Assembly (NCBI RefSeq): GCF_029522115.1
Contig: NZ_JAKWFK010000010.1
Location: 62,001 to 126,000, forward strand
Length of the DNA: 64,000 bases
Direction: 5' to 3'
Source of the DNA: Trinickia sp. Y13
GTDB lineage: Bacteria; Pseudomonadota; Gammaproteobacteria; Burkholderiales; Burkholderiaceae
Shown here: positions 24,276 through 34,278 of the stretch, piece by piece
Numbering within the stretch: the first letter of the stretch is position 1
Layout: each line of letters opens with the position of its first letter
Made by a program: the position numbers and the translations under genes
The notes under the pieces: model-generated
Database searches by the model: none
What the model was told of the DNA's origin: nothing
Seen by the model: the letters and a program-made list of their open reading frames with translations, nothing else

Positions 24276-25486
24276 GGCCCACGATGCAAACGCTCCCCCC
24301 TTCCACGGCGGCCCAGGAAGTGCATGCGCCGCACGCGCCGTCGGTGCCGGCATCGATGCCCGTTCAACCGAGGGCCACTGGACCGGCACTCGCGCTGCCC
24401 GAGCGCCGCGCCCTGCTCTCGCGGCCCGCATGGACCGCCCTCGTCGCGCTCGTGCTCGCAGTCGGCTGCGGCGCACCGCTGGCCGCGCTCGTGTTGCCCG
24501 AATCGAGCGCCTTTCATTTATCGGCCTATGCGTTGACGCTTGGCGGCAAGTTCATGTGCTACGCGATCGCCGCGCTCGCGCTCGATTTGGTATGGGGCTA
24601 TTGCGGCATTCTCAGCTTGGGCCATGGCTTGTTCTTCGCCCTGGGCGGCTACGCCATCGGCATGTACCTGATGCGCGCGATCGGGCACGACGGCGTGTAC
24701 GGCAGCGATCTGCCCGACTTCATGGTGTTTCTGAATTGGCACGCGTTGCCGTGGTTTTGGCACGGCACGGAACATCTCTGGTACGCGCTGTTGTTGGTGC
24801 TGCTCGTGCCTGCCCTGCTGGCGTGGACCTTCGGCTTCTTCGCCTTCCGTTCGCGCGTGCAAGGGGTGTATCTGTCGATCATCACGCAAGCGCTCACCTA
24901 CGCCGCCATGCTGCTGTTCTATCGCAACGAAACGGGCTTTGGCGGCAACAACGGCTTCACCGATTTCAAACGCATCGCGGGTTTTTCGATCGCGCAACCG
25001 GCCACGCGCGTCACTTTGTTTCTGCTCACCTTCGCGACGCTCGTGCTCGCCTTCCTCGGCGCGCGTGCAATCGTCACGTCCAAGCTGGGCCGCATCGTCA
25101 CCGCCATGCGCGACAGCGAAACACGCCTCATGTTTCTAGGCTATAGCCCGCTCGCGTACAAGCTGTTCGTGTGGACGATTTCGGCGATGCTGTGCGCGAT
25201 CGCCGGCGCGTTGTACGTGCCGCAAGTGGGCATCATCAATCCAAGCGAGATGTCGCCGGCCAACTCGATCGAAATGGCGATTTGGGTGGCCGTCGGCGGT
25301 CGCGGAACGCTCGTCGGCCCCATTGCGGGCGCGGTCGTGGTCAATGCGGCGCGCAGCGTCTTCACCGCGCACCTGCCCGAATATTGGCTGTTCTTCCTCG
25401 GTGCGCTCTTCGTCGTGGTGCCGCTCGCGCTACCGCGCGGCCTCGTCGGTTTGGCGCTGTCGGTAATCGGCAAAGGAGAGCGGTAA
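24272..25486 (+). CDS. urtC: urea ABC transporter, permease
   Basis: A 404-residue LivM-type permease whose ATG lies in the urtB stop. The first 45 residues are Pro/Ala-rich and cytosolic. Then come about nine helices with WGYCGILSLGHGLFFALGGY, FRSRVQGVYLSIITQALTYA and the UrtC-typical GFGGNNGFTDF loop. It overlaps urtD by one base (TAATG). Partner of UrtB in urea import. Confidence 0.94.
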   Translation: MRPTMQTLPPSTAAQEVHAPHAPSVPASMPVQPRATGPALALPERRALLSRPAWTALVALVLAVGCGAPLAALVLPESSAFHLSAYALTLGGKFMCYAIAALALDLVWGYCGILSLGHGLFFALGGYAIGMYLMRAIGHDGVYGSDLPDFMVFLNWHALPWFWHGTEHLWYALLLVLLVPALLAWTFGFFAFRSRVQGVYLSIITQALTYAAMLLFYRNETGFGGNNGFTDFKRIAGFSIAQPATRVTLFLLTFATLVLAFLGARAIVTSKLGRIVTAMRDSETRLMFLGYSPLAYKLFVWTISAMLCAIAGALYVPQVGIINPSEMSPANSIEMAIWVAVGGRGTLVGPIAGAVVVNAARSVFTAHLPEYWLFFLGALFVVVPLALPRGLVGLALSVIGKGER

Positions 25487-26331
25487 TGATCGGCATGGCT
25501 CATGAATCGTCGACGAACGATGCAGCACCGGCCGGCGACGCGCCGATGGCCCATGTGCTCGAACGCGGGGCCATCGATATCACGCACGGCACGATCCTCT
25601 ATCTCGACGACGTGACGGTCAGCTTCGACGGCTTTCGTGCGCTGAACCGGCTGTCGTTGACGCTCGATGCAGGCGAGTTGCGCTGCGTGATCGGGCCCAA
25701 CGGCGCGGGCAAGACGACGATGATGGACGTCATCACGGGCCGCACCCGCCCCGATAGCGGCCGCGCGTTTCTCGGGCAGACGCTCGATCTCACGCGCATG
25801 GACGAGCCGACGATCGCGCGCGCCGGCATCGGCCGCAAGTTTCAGAAGCCGACTGTGTTCGAGCAGCATCCCGTATGGGAGAACCTCGAACTCGCGATGA
25901 AAACCGACAAACGCTGGCATACCTCGCTGCGCGCGCGGCTAACCGGCGCGGCGCTGTGCCGCATCGAAGAAACGCTCGCCATGATCGGTCTCGAGCGCGA
26001 GGCGCACAGGCCGGCGGGCGTGCTCTCGCACGGACAAAAGCAACGCCTCGAAATTGGCATGCTGCTGATGCAGCAACCGGCGCTGCTGCTCTTGGACGAG
26101 CCGGCGGCCGGCATGACCGACGACGAGACGATGGCGCTGGCTGCGTTGCTCGATCGTTTGCGCGGCACGTGTTCGATGATCGTCGTCGAACACGACATGG
26201 AGTTCGTCGCCGCGCTCGCAGGCGCAACATCCCGTGTCACGGTGATGGCCGAAGGCCGGGTGCTCGCAGAGGGCACGCTGGACGAAGTCAAGCGCGACGA
26301 GACCGTCATCGAATCGTATCTCGGCCGATGA
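25486..26331 (+). CDS. urtD: urea ABC transporter, ATP-binding protein
   Basis: A 281-residue ATPase of the LivG type from the ATG at 25486. About 35 extra N-terminal residues precede the domain. Walker A is GPNGAGKTT, followed by MMDVITGRTRPDSG, a UrtD hallmark; Walker B is LLLLDEPAAGM; and the switch region is VVEHDMEFV. The signature is weak (LSHGQKQR), as usual in UrtD. Confidence 0.95.
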   Translation: MIGMAHESSTNDAAPAGDAPMAHVLERGAIDITHGTILYLDDVTVSFDGFRALNRLSLTLDAGELRCVIGPNGAGKTTMMDVITGRTRPDSGRAFLGQTLDLTRMDEPTIARAGIGRKFQKPTVFEQHPVWENLELAMKTDKRWHTSLRARLTGAALCRIEETLAMIGLEREAHRPAGVLSHGQKQRLEIGMLLMQQPALLLLDEPAAGMTDDETMALAALLDRLRGTCSMIVVEHDMEFVAALAGATSRVTVMAEGRVLAEGTLDEVKRDETVIESYLGR

Positions 26332-26377
26332 GGCTTTCGATGCCGCGTGCAACACAACTGCATCAACGGGGACATCC

Positions 26378-27070
26378 ATGCTCGACGTGACCGGACTCAA
26401 TCAGTTCTATGGCGGCAGCCACATTTTGCGCGACGTCACGATGCACGTTCCGCAAGGCTCGCTCACCGTCTTGCTCGGCCGCAACGGCGTGGGCAAGACC
26501 ACTTTGATGCGCTGCCTGATGGGCCTCGTACGCGCGAAGAGCGGCACGATCGCCTGGGGCGGCGAGACGCTCGACGCGCTCGCCCCGCCCGCGCGCGTGG
26601 CGCGCGGCATCGCCTATGTGCCGCAGGGCCGGGAGATCTTCCCGCGCTTGAGCGTCGAGGAAAACCTGCTCGTCGGCGCGGCGAGCAAGCGCGGCGTCTC
26701 GCGCGTTCCCGAGCGGATCTACAGCCTCTTTCCCGTGCTCGAGCAAATGCGCAAGCGGCGCGGCGGCGACCTATCGGGCGGACAACAGCAACAGCTCGCG
26801 ATCGGACGCGCGCTCATGAGCGAGCCTCGGCTGTTGATTCTCGATGAACCTACCGAGGGCATTCAACCGTCAGTCATTCAGGAGATCGGGCGGACGCTGC
26901 GCAAGCTCGTCGACGAAACGGGGATGACCGTGCTGCTCGTCGAGCAGTATTACGACTTCGCCAAAGCGCTCGCCGATCACTACTGGGTCATGCGCCGCGG
27001 CGAAATCGTGGCGAGCGGCGCGGGCTCGGAAATGGACGCGCGCGGCGTGCGCGAGATGATCGCCGTCTGA
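26378..27070 (+). CDS. urtE: urea ABC transporter, ATP-binding protein
   Basis: A 230-residue LivF-type ATPase with Walker A GRNGVGKTT, the YVPQGREIFPRLSVEENL segment, signature LSGGQQQQ, Walker B LILDEPTEGIQP and VEQYYDFA, the usual UrtE form of the switch region. It lies 46 bases after urtD and 63 bases before ureD, so urea import and hydrolysis are likely one transcription unit, with an added promoter before ureA. Confidence 0.95.
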   Translation: MLDVTGLNQFYGGSHILRDVTMHVPQGSLTVLLGRNGVGKTTLMRCLMGLVRAKSGTIAWGGETLDALAPPARVARGIAYVPQGREIFPRLSVEENLLVGAASKRGVSRVPERIYSLFPVLEQMRKRRGGDLSGGQQQQLAIGRALMSEPRLLILDEPTEGIQPSVIQEIGRTLRKLVDETGMTVLLVEQYYDFAKALADHYWVMRRGEIVASGAGSEMDARGVREMIAV

Positions 27071-27133
27071 CCGGCGCCGGTGCTATGCTCGACCCCATTC
27101 ATCCGCGCGCCTGTCCGACGCCCAACGCATCTC

Positions 27134-28042
27134 ATGTCTTCTTCGGTATTTCATCAGGCCTCCCCGATGGCGTCGACGGCCACGCTCGGTGGCGACCCTC
27201 CCGCGCACGATCGCAACGGCTGGCAGGCGCACCTTGCGCTCGGCTTCGAACACCGCGCCGCGCGCACGACGCTCGTGCATCGTCTGCATTCGGGACCGCT
27301 ACGTGTGCAAAAACCGCTGTACCCCGAGGGCGAAGCCATTTGTCACGCCGTCATCGTTCACCCTCCCGGTGGCGTGGCGGGCGGCGATGCGTTGTCGATC
27401 GACGTTTTGCTAGGCGCGCGCACGCATGCGGTATTGACCACCCCTGGCGCGACGAAGTGGTACAAGGCGAACGGCCGCCTCGCGCGCCAGCGTATCGACA
27501 TCACGCTCGGCGCGCAGGCGAAGCTCGATTGGCTGCCGCAAAACAACATCGTGTTCGACGGCGCGCAGATCGCGCTCGACTTCACCTTGACGCTTGCCGA
27601 AGGCGCGACGGCGCTCGGCTGGGATGCCACGCAGCTCGGCCGCATCGCCGCGGGCGAGCGTTGGGCTGCCGGCGCCTTGTCGAGCACGGCGCGCATCCTC
27701 GGCCCCACCGGCGAGCCGCTATGGTTCGAGCGCGCGGAACTCACGGCCGACGATCCGCTGCGTATTGCACGCCAAGGGCTGGCGGGCTTTCCCGCTTACG
27801 GCACGCTATGGGCCGTGGGTCCCGCCTGCAACGAGACGCTCGCCGAAACGCTCGCGCCGCAGCTTCCGTTCGACGAAGCGCAACGCGCCGGGGTGTCCTG
27901 CATCGCGGACGGCGTGCTGATCGTGCGCGCGCTCGCTCATTCGATGGAGGCGCTACAGCACACGTTGACGCAATGCTGGCTCGCACTGCGTCCGTTGGTT
28001 CACGGCGTCGCCGCGAGGCCGCTGCGGCTTTGGCAGACTTGA
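27134..28042 (+). CDS. ureD: urease accessory protein UreD
   Basis: A 302-residue chaperone that binds apo-urease and, with UreF and UreG, helps insert nickel. It has the family's [22 protein letters not shown] and [12 protein letters not shown] motifs, [12 protein letters not shown] and a C-terminal LRPLVHG. Two starts are possible, the ATG at 27134 (MSSSVF) or 27167 (MASTAT); neither has a strong SD. A gap of 220 bases separates it from ureA. Confidence 0.93.
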   Translation: MSSSVFHQASPMASTATLGGDPPAHDRNGWQAHLALGFEHRAARTTLVHRLHSGPLRVQKPLYPEGEAICHAVIVHPPGGVAGGDALSIDVLLGARTHAVLTTPGATKWYKANGRLARQRIDITLGAQAKLDWLPQNNIVFDGAQIALDFTLTLAEGATALGWDATQLGRIAAGERWAAGALSSTARILGPTGEPLWFERAELTADDPLRIARQGLAGFPAYGTLWAVGPACNETLAETLAPQLPFDEAQRAGVSCIADGVLIVRALAHSMEALQHTLTQCWLALRPLVHGVAARPLRLWQT

Positions 28043-28159
28043 GCGAGGCCTGTCGATGCCGCAGCGCCACCGGGCTCGCCGGTTCGATGCGCTTACGCGT
28101 TCGGCAGCGGCGCACCGCATCGCTAAGCACGCCTAACCATTGCCCCGCCACGCCGCCAT

Positions 28160-28187
28160 TTGCCGCGTGGCGAGGCGGTGCTACGAT
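28160..28187 (+). promoter_or_regulatory. candidate sigma-70 promoter for ureABC
   Basis: TTGCCG (28160-28165) and TACGAT (28182-28187) are separated by 16 bases and would start RNA near 28194, 69 bases before the ureA ATG. It could give a base level of urease apart from the urt promoter. No sigma-54 box with correct spacing is seen in this gap. Confidence 0.45.
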
Positions 28188-28262
28188 GATCGCGTCCTGG
28201 CCGATTGCGCGCAGGGCCGCCCCATCTTTCAACGACATTACGTTATCGAGCGCCGCGCGCCC

Positions 28263-28565
28263 ATGAAACTGACGCCCAGAGAAAAAGACAAGCTGCTCAT
28301 CTTCACGGCGGCGCTGCTTGCCGAACGCCGCCGCGCACGCGGCTTGAAATTGAACTACCCGGAAGCGGTCGCGTTCATTTCCGCGGCGCTGATGGAAGCG
28401 GCGCGCGACGGCAAAACCGTCGCCGAAGTCATGCACTACGGCACGACGCTGCTCTCGCGCGACGACGTGATGGAGGGCGTGCCCGAAATGATCGCCGAGA
28501 TCCAGATCGAAGCGACGTTCCCCGACGGGACAAAGCTCGTCACCGTCCACCATCCGATTCCTTGA
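28263..28565 (+). CDS. ureA: urease subunit gamma
   Basis: A 100-residue structural subunit. [20 protein letters not shown] is the highly conserved start, and [40 protein letters not shown] and VHHPI are all in place. With UreB and UreC it forms the (alpha-beta-gamma)3 enzyme in the cytosol. The start at 28263 is fixed by this homology. Confidence 0.97.
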   Translation: MKLTPREKDKLLIFTAALLAERRRARGLKLNYPEAVAFISAALMEAARDGKTVAEVMHYGTTLLSRDDVMEGVPEMIAEIQIEATFPDGTKLVTVHHPIP

Positions 28566-28584
28566 GCATGTCTTTGAGGCGCCT

Positions 28585-28890
28585 ATGATTCCCGGTGAAA
28601 TCCTGACCGAAGACGGCGAAATCGAACTGAACGCGGGCCGCGACACGCGCACCGTCACCGTCGCCAATACGGGCGATCGCCCCGTGCAAGTCGGCTCGCA
28701 CTACCACTTCTACGAGGTCAACGCGGCGCTCGCGTTCGATCGAGAACAGGCTCGCGGCTTTCGCTTGAACATCGCCGCCGGCACGGCCGTGCGCTTCGAG
28801 CCGGGGCAGTCGCGCACGGTGGAACTCGTCGCATTGGCGGGCGCACGCACGGTGTACGGCTTCAACGGCAAGGTCATGGGGCCGCTTTGA
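28585..28890 (+). CDS. ureB: urease subunit beta
   Basis: A 101-residue structural subunit beginning [19 protein letters not shown], with [21 protein letters not shown] and [12 protein letters not shown], the conserved core of UreB. It is 19 bases after ureA and 52 before ureC. Confidence 0.97.
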   Translation: MIPGEILTEDGEIELNAGRDTRTVTVANTGDRPVQVGSHYHFYEVNAALAFDREQARGFRLNIAAGTAVRFEPGQSRTVELVALAGARTVYGFNGKVMGPL

Positions 28891-28942
28891 GCCACCCCGC
28901 TGACCACCCCTTCGGCGCAATTACTTCGGACTACGAATCGTC

Positions 28943-30649
28943 ATGACCTTACGAATCGGCCGCCGCGCCTACGCGGAAATGTTCGGGCCCACGACGGGCG
29001 ACCGTATTCGGCTCGCCGACACCGAGCTTCTGATCGAAATCGAACGCGACTTCACCGTCTACGGCGAAGAGGTGAAATTCGGCGGCGGCAAGGTGATTCG
29101 CGACGGCATGGGCCAATCGCAACGCGTCGCGAGCGAAGTGGCCGATACCGTCGTCACCAACGCCGTGATTCTCGATCATTGGGGCATCGTCAAAGCCGAC
29201 ATCGCGATCAAGAACGGACGCATCGCCGCGATCGGCAAGGCGGGCAACCCCGACATTCAACCGGGCGTGACCATTGCGATCGGCGCGGCGACGGAAATCA
29301 TCGCCGGCGAAGGGCTGATCGTGACGGCGGGCGGCGTGGACACGCACATCCACTTCATTTGCCCGCAGCAGATCGAGGAGGCGTTGGCCTCGGGCGTGAC
29401 GACCATGCTCGGCGGCGGCACGGGACCGGCCACCGGCACGAATGCGACCACCTGCACGCCCGGCCCGTGGCACCTCGAACGCATGCTGCAGGCGGCCGAC
29501 GGGTGGGCGATGAACCTCGGTTTTCTCGGCAAGGGCAACACGAGTCTGCCCGATCCGCTCGTCGAACAAATCGCGGCCGGCGCAATCGGCTTGAAGCTGC
29601 ATGAGGACTGGGGCACGACGCCGGCCGCGATCGACAACTGCTTGAGCGTGGCCGACACCACCGACACGCAGGTGGCGATCCACACCGATACGTTGAACGA
29701 AGCGGGTTTCGTCGAAGCCACCGTCGCCGCGTTCAAAGGGCGAACGATTCACACGTATCACACCGAAGGCGCGGGCGGCGGCCATGCCCCCGACATCATC
29801 AAGGTGTGCGGCGAAGCGAACGTGTTGCCGTCGTCGACGAATCCGACGCGGCCCTACACCGTCAACACGCTCGACGAACATCTCGACATGCTGATGGTCT
29901 GCCATCACTTGGACCCTTCGATTGCGGAGGATCTCGCTTTCGCCGAATCGCGCATTCGCCGCGAGACGATCGCGGCCGAAGACATCCTGCACGATCTGGG
30001 CGCGCTCTCGATGCTCTCCTCCGATTCGCAAGCGATGGGCCGCGTGGGCGAAGTCATCATCCGCACCTGGCAGACCGCCCACAAAATGAAGACGCAACGC
30101 GGGCCGCTGCCGGAAGACGGTGCGCGCAACGACAATTTCCGCGCGAAGCGCTACGTCGCGAAGTACACGATCAACCCGGCGATCACGCACGGCATCGCGC
30201 ATGAAGTCGGTTCGATCGAAGCGGGCAAGTGGGCCGATCTCGTGTTCTGGGAGCCTGCCTTCTTCGGCATCAAGCCCACGATGATCGTCAAAGGCGGGAT
30301 GATCGCCCTCGCGCAGATGGGCGACCCCAACGCCTCGATCCCGACGCCGCAGCCCGTGCATTACCGCGAGATGTTCGCCACGCGCGGCGCGGCGCTTGCG
30401 CGAACCTCGCTGACGTTCGTTTCGCAAATGGCGGCCGATGCCGGTATCGCCGAGCGCTATGGCCTGCAAAAGCGCGTCGTGCCCGTGCGCGGATGCCGCA
30501 CCGTATCGAAGGCCGATATGATTCACAACGCGTGGCAGCCGGCCATTAGCGTCGACCCCGAAACGTACGAGGTCGTAGCCGACGGCCAAACGCTGACCTG
30601 CGAGCCCGCCACGGTGCTACCGATGGCGCAGCGCTATTTCTTGTTTTGA
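28943..30649 (+). CDS. ureC: urease subunit alpha (catalytic)
   Basis: A 568-residue amidohydrolase that hydrolyses urea to ammonia and carbamate with two nickel ions. Nickel ligands are visible: HIHFICP near residue 136, GLKLHEDWG with the Lys that is carbamylated near residue 219, IHTDTLNE near 248 and [15 protein letters not shown] near 274. The active-site flap [20 protein letters not shown] is intact, with the usual Cys and His. The length is normal and the end MAQRYFLF is typical. Confidence 0.98.
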   Translation: MTLRIGRRAYAEMFGPTTGDRIRLADTELLIEIERDFTVYGEEVKFGGGKVIRDGMGQSQRVASEVADTVVTNAVILDHWGIVKADIAIKNGRIAAIGKAGNPDIQPGVTIAIGAATEIIAGEGLIVTAGGVDTHIHFICPQQIEEALASGVTTMLGGGTGPATGTNATTCTPGPWHLERMLQAADGWAMNLGFLGKGNTSLPDPLVEQIAAGAIGLKLHEDWGTTPAAIDNCLSVADTTDTQVAIHTDTLNEAGFVEATVAAFKGRTIHTYHTEGAGGGHAPDIIKVCGEANVLPSSTNPTRPYTVNTLDEHLDMLMVCHHLDPSIAEDLAFAESRIRRETIAAEDILHDLGALSMLSSDSQAMGRVGEVIIRTWQTAHKMKTQRGPLPEDGARNDNFRAKRYVAKYTINPAITHGIAHEVGSIEAGKWADLVFWEPAFFGIKPTMIVKGGMIALAQMGDPNASIPTPQPVHYREMFATRGAALARTSLTFVSQMAADAGIAERYGLQKRVVPVRGCRTVSKADMIHNAWQPAISVDPETYEVVADGQTLTCEPATVLPMAQRYFLF

Positions 30650-30689
30650 CGCTCGACGACACGAAACTGCGTTGTACTGACTATTTACG

Positions 30690-31355
30690 ATGAGAACGAT
30701 CGACAAACGGGTTTCCCCACCGGCCAAGCTCGCGGCCTCGCTGGTCGCGCGCGCGCCCACACTGACGCTCGCCTACGAGGCGCGTTGTAAGAGCCGGCTC
30801 GCAGCGTCGCTCGATACGGGGGAGGAAGTGGCGCTCGTCATGCCGCGCGGCACGGTGCTGGCCGACGGCGATGTGCTGGTCGCCGACGATGGCGCGCTCG
30901 TGCGCGTGGTGGCACAGGCCGAAGCCGTGCTCGTCGTGCGCGCGGCCGATGCCACGACGCTCACGCGCGCCGCCTATCATCTGGGCAATCGGCATACGCC
31001 GGTCGAAATCGGCGCGGGCTATTTGAAGCTCGAAGCGGACAGCGTGCTCGAAGCGATGCTGGTGCGGCTGGGGGTTCAGGTCGAGCGTGCGACGCTACCG
31101 TTTCATCCTGAAGCCGGCGCATACGGCGGCGGACACCGGCATGGTCACGATGCGACGTTTGCCGAGGATTACGCGCTCGCGCAGCAGGTGTTCGCGCAGC
31201 GCCACGGCCACGATCATGGTCATGATCATCCGCATGACGACACGCATGGCCACGGCCATTCTCACGGGCACGATCACGAGCACGGGCATGATCACGCTCA
31301 TGGCGACGCAGATTGTTGCGGCCACAACGAACCGCATTCGCACAAGCCTCGCTGA
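30690..31355 (+). CDS. ureE: urease accessory protein UreE, nickel metallochaperone
   Basis: A 221-residue dimeric nickel donor. The N-terminal part ([14 protein letters not shown]) and the metal-binding domain with [13 protein letters not shown], where the conserved interface His lies, are intact. The tail from about residue 150 is extremely His-rich ([18 protein letters not shown]) and ends with DCCGHN, giving a large nickel store. Longer than the tail-less UreE proteins. Confidence 0.95.
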   Translation: MRTIDKRVSPPAKLAASLVARAPTLTLAYEARCKSRLAASLDTGEEVALVMPRGTVLADGDVLVADDGALVRVVAQAEAVLVVRAADATTLTRAAYHLGNRHTPVEIGAGYLKLEADSVLEAMLVRLGVQVERATLPFHPEAGAYGGGHRHGHDATFAEDYALAQQVFAQRHGHDHGHDHPHDDTHGHGHSHGHDHEHGHDHAHGDADCCGHNEPHSHKPR

Positions 31356-31361
31356 TCTACC

Positions 31362-32042
31362 ATGCGGCTTACCGAACTCACCGCCCTCCTTCATCTCGCG
31401 TCCCCGGCGCTGCCGATCGGCGCGTTCAGTTATTCGCAAGGCTTGGAGGCGGGCGTCGATGCGCAATGGATCGTCGATGCCGACTCGGCCAGCGCATGGA
31501 TCGAGGACGGCTTGATGCACGTGCTCGCGCGCGCCGAGTTGCCGTTCATCTCTCATCAAATGGAGCGCTGGCATCGGCACGACGCCACCGCGATCGCCGC
31601 TGCGGACCGGCAATTCATCGCCAGCCGCGAGTCGGCCGAGCTTCGACGCGAAACCGAGCAGATCGGATGGTCGCTCAAGCAGCTTGCGCTGTCGCTCGCG
31701 TGGGGCGGCGAGGCGTCTCGCGCGGCGCTCGGGGCGCTTACCCCGCTTTCGCAGCCCACCGCTTTCGCGTTTGCCGCGGCGGCCCACGATATCGCAGCCG
31801 ACGCCGCACTGGCCGCTTATGCGTTCGCCTGGGCCGAGAACCAAGTTGCCGCCGCCATCAAGGCCGTGCCGCTCGGTCAGTTGGCCGGGCAGCGCATTTT
31901 GGTGGCGGCGCGTGCGGTCATCGATGAGGCCGTGGCCCGTGCCCTGCGGACACCGCCCGATCGTATCAATACGTTTTCACCGATGCTCGGGGTTTTCTCG
32001 GCGCGGCATGAGACGCAATATTCGCGACTCTTCCGTTCGTGA
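31362..32042 (+). CDS. ureF: urease accessory protein UreF
   Basis: A 226-residue helical protein that joins UreD and UreG on apo-urease. The start [20 protein letters not shown] with GLEAGVD is the family signature, and [19 protein letters not shown] is in the C-terminal half. It starts six bases after ureE, so the two are coupled. Confidence 0.95.
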   Translation: MRLTELTALLHLASPALPIGAFSYSQGLEAGVDAQWIVDADSASAWIEDGLMHVLARAELPFISHQMERWHRHDATAIAAADRQFIASRESAELRRETEQIGWSLKQLALSLAWGGEASRAALGALTPLSQPTAFAFAAAAHDIAADAALAAYAFAWAENQVAAAIKAVPLGQLAGQRILVAARAVIDEAVARALRTPPDRINTFSPMLGVFSARHETQYSRLFRS

Positions 32043-32096
32043 TTCTCCCCGATCGACAATCGACAATCGCCATCCCAAGAGAAGAGAAGACTCGCA

Positions 32097-32717
32097 ATGA
32101 GAACCAAGAAACTGCCGCCGCTGCGCGTCGGCGTGGGCGGCCCGGTCGGCTCGGGCAAGACGACGCTGCTCGAAATGCTCTGCAAAGCCATGCGCGAGCG
32201 CTACGATCTCGTCGCGATCACGAACGACATCTACACGAAGGAAGACCAGCGCCTGCTGACGGTCGCGGGCGCGCTCGCGCCCGAACGGATCATGGGCGTC
32301 GAAACGGGCGGCTGCCCGCACACGGCGATTCGGGAAGACGCCTCGATCAACCTCGAAGCGGTGGACCGGATGCTCACGCGATTCCCCGATGCGGACATCG
32401 TCTTCATCGAATCGGGCGGCGACAATCTTGCAGCGACCTTCAGCCCCGAACTGTCCGATCTGACGATCTATGTCATCGATGTCGCAGGCGGGGAGAAAAT
32501 CCCCCGTAAAGGCGGCCCCGGCATCACCAAGTCGGATCTGCTGGTGATCAACAAGATCGATCTAGCGCCCCACGTGGGCGCCAATCTCGACATCATGGCG
32601 GCCGATGCGAAAGCGATGCGCGGCGAGCGGCCGTTCGTCATGTGCAATCTGAGAACGCAAAGCGGGCTCGACGAGGTGATTGCGTTGATCGAGCGGAAAG
32701 GCTTGTTGTCCGCGTGA
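32097..32717 (+). CDS. ureG: urease accessory GTPase UreG
   Basis: A 206-residue GTPase that drives nickel insertion. P-loop [12 protein letters not shown] near residue 12, TNDIYTKED, the nickel-binding [17 protein letters not shown] (CPH motif) and [17 protein letters not shown] are all intact. The base-recognition motif is NKID. It is the last gene of the urease cluster and convergent with waaA. Confidence 0.97.
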   Translation: MRTKKLPPLRVGVGGPVGSGKTTLLEMLCKAMRERYDLVAITNDIYTKEDQRLLTVAGALAPERIMGVETGGCPHTAIREDASINLEAVDRMLTRFPDADIVFIESGGDNLAATFSPELSDLTIYVIDVAGGEKIPRKGGPGITKSDLLVINKIDLAPHVGANLDIMAADAKAMRGERPFVMCNLRTQSGLDEVIALIERKGLLSA

Positions 32718-32846
32718 GGCGGCTGCCCTCGCGGATCGCCTAGGTAGACGGCCGATTCGGTCACGCAGGCGGCTCGCGCGAACGGGCGACCACAGTCCCG
32801 CCTATCAGCAGGCCGAACACGCCTGCTCATGCGAGCGACTACTCGC

Positions 32847-34172
32847 TCACGCCTGAACGCCGCCATCCTGGGGCAGCAACGTCAGCAATACGTCGAGCGT
32901 GCGTTGCGTCGCCCCGCGATGCCGCGCCGCAAAGGCCGAGGCGGCCGCCCCCATCGCCACGCGCCGCGCCTTGTCGGCGAACAGTTCGCCCAGCACGCGC
33001 GCCAGATCGCTCGGATCGGCCACTTGGACGGCCGCCCCCGCGGCGACCGCATCGAGCGTGGCCTGCGTGAAGTTGAACACGTGCGGGCCGATCAGCACGG
33101 GCACGCCGACGGCGCACGCTTCGATGAGATTCTGCCCGCCGAGCGGCAACAGGCTGCCACCGATGAAGGCGACATCCGACGCCGCGTAGTACGCGCCGAG
33201 CTCGCCCATCGAATCGCCGAGCAGCACGGTCACATCGCGCGGTAGCGGCGCGTCGGCGACGTGCGTCGCGGCAGCCGCCGCGAGCGCCGCCCCGCCCCAC
33301 TCCGAGCGCCGCATGCAGCGCAACCCGCGGCGTTCCACGAGCGCCGCGACTTCGTCGAAACGTTGCGGATGCCGCGGCACCAGAATCAATAGCGCCTGTG
33401 GCGCGGCGAGCGCCGCGAACGCATCGAGCACGAGCGCTTCCTCGCCCTCGCGCGTGCTGGCGGCCACCCAAACGGGCCGAGCGCCGATCGCCTCACGCCA
33501 GGCGCGGCCTCGCGCAACGAGCTCGGGCGGCGTGGCCATGTCGAACTTCATGTTGCCCAACACGGCCACATTGCGCGCACCGAGCGCCGTGAGCCGCTCC
33601 GCATCCGACGGGCTTTGCGCGAGCACCCGCGAGAAACCGCCGAACACCTCGCGCGCGGCGGCGCCGAAACGCGCCGCGCGCTTGAACGAGCGCGCCGACA
33701 TGCGCGCGTTCGTCAACACCAGCGGCACGTCCGCGGCGCGGCATTCGTCGATCAGCGTCGGCCAGACTTCCGTCTCCATCACGATGCCCAGCGACGGACG
33801 CCAAGTACGCAAGAAACGCCGCACCGCGTGCGGCAAGTCATAGGGCAAATAACAGCGCTGCACGCGATCGCCGAATAATTGCGCGCCCGTCGCCCTTCCG
33901 CTCGGCGTCATGTGCGTGAGCAGCACGCGCGCATCGGGCCGTGCCTTCATCAACGCGGTGATGAGCGGCTCGGCCGCACGCGTCTCTCCCACGGACACCG
34001 CATGCACCCAGATGAGCGGCGCATCGTCTTCGAGCACACGGGCGGGCGCATAACCGAAGCGCTCGCCGATATGCTCGCGATAGCCGCGTTCGCGGCGCGA
34101 GCGGATGAGAAGCCGCAAGACGGCGAGCGGCGCGACGACCCACCACAGCGCGCGATAGATCGCCCTCAACAT
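32847..34172 (-). CDS. waaA: 3-deoxy-D-manno-octulosonic acid (Kdo) transferase
   Basis: A 441-residue enzyme that adds Kdo to lipid IVA on the inner leaflet. A hydrophobic anchor lies at residues 1-20 (MLRAIYRALWWVVAPLAVLR). YREHIGERFGY, the WVHAVSVGETRAAEPLI region with the catalytic Glu, and the C-terminal GTB fold segment GGQNLIEACAVGVPVLIGPH are typical. The ATG at 34172 is preferred over an upstream extension. It follows kdoO by 106 bases. Confidence 0.95.
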   Translation of the reverse strand: MLRAIYRALWWVVAPLAVLRLLIRSRRERGYREHIGERFGYAPARVLEDDAPLIWVHAVSVGETRAAEPLITALMKARPDARVLLTHMTPSGRATGAQLFGDRVQRCYLPYDLPHAVRRFLRTWRPSLGIVMETEVWPTLIDECRAADVPLVLTNARMSARSFKRAARFGAAAREVFGGFSRVLAQSPSDAERLTALGARNVAVLGNMKFDMATPPELVARGRAWREAIGARPVWVAASTREGEEALVLDAFAALAAPQALLILVPRHPQRFDEVAALVERRGLRCMRRSEWGGAALAAAAATHVADAPLPRDVTVLLGDSMGELGAYYAASDVAFIGGSLLPLGGQNLIEACAVGVPVLIGPHVFNFTQATLDAVAAGAAVQVADPSDLARVLGELFADKARRVAMGAAASAFAARHRGATQRTLDVLLTLLPQDGGVQA

Positions 34173-34278
34173 GCTCGGCCTTCGTTCACGGCGGCGCGCC
34201 ATGCATACGCGACGGGCACGCCCGCAACGCATTGCGCAGGCGTGTCACATGGGTGCTTCCATTGGCTGGGCATCGGCA

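Noticed and set aside
28197-28211. CTGGCCGATTGC before ureA as a sigma-54 promoter
   Set aside because: Only about five bases separate GG and the final GC; RpoN promoters need ten.
28949-30589. A 546-codon open frame antisense to ureC
   Set aside because: In GC-rich genes the opposite frame often stays open; the antisense protein is Arg/His-rich without domains, and ureC is certain.
32834-32849. Hairpin GAGCGA-CTAC-TCGCTC next to the waaA stop as a terminator
   Set aside because: The stem is only six pairs and no T-run follows in either direction.
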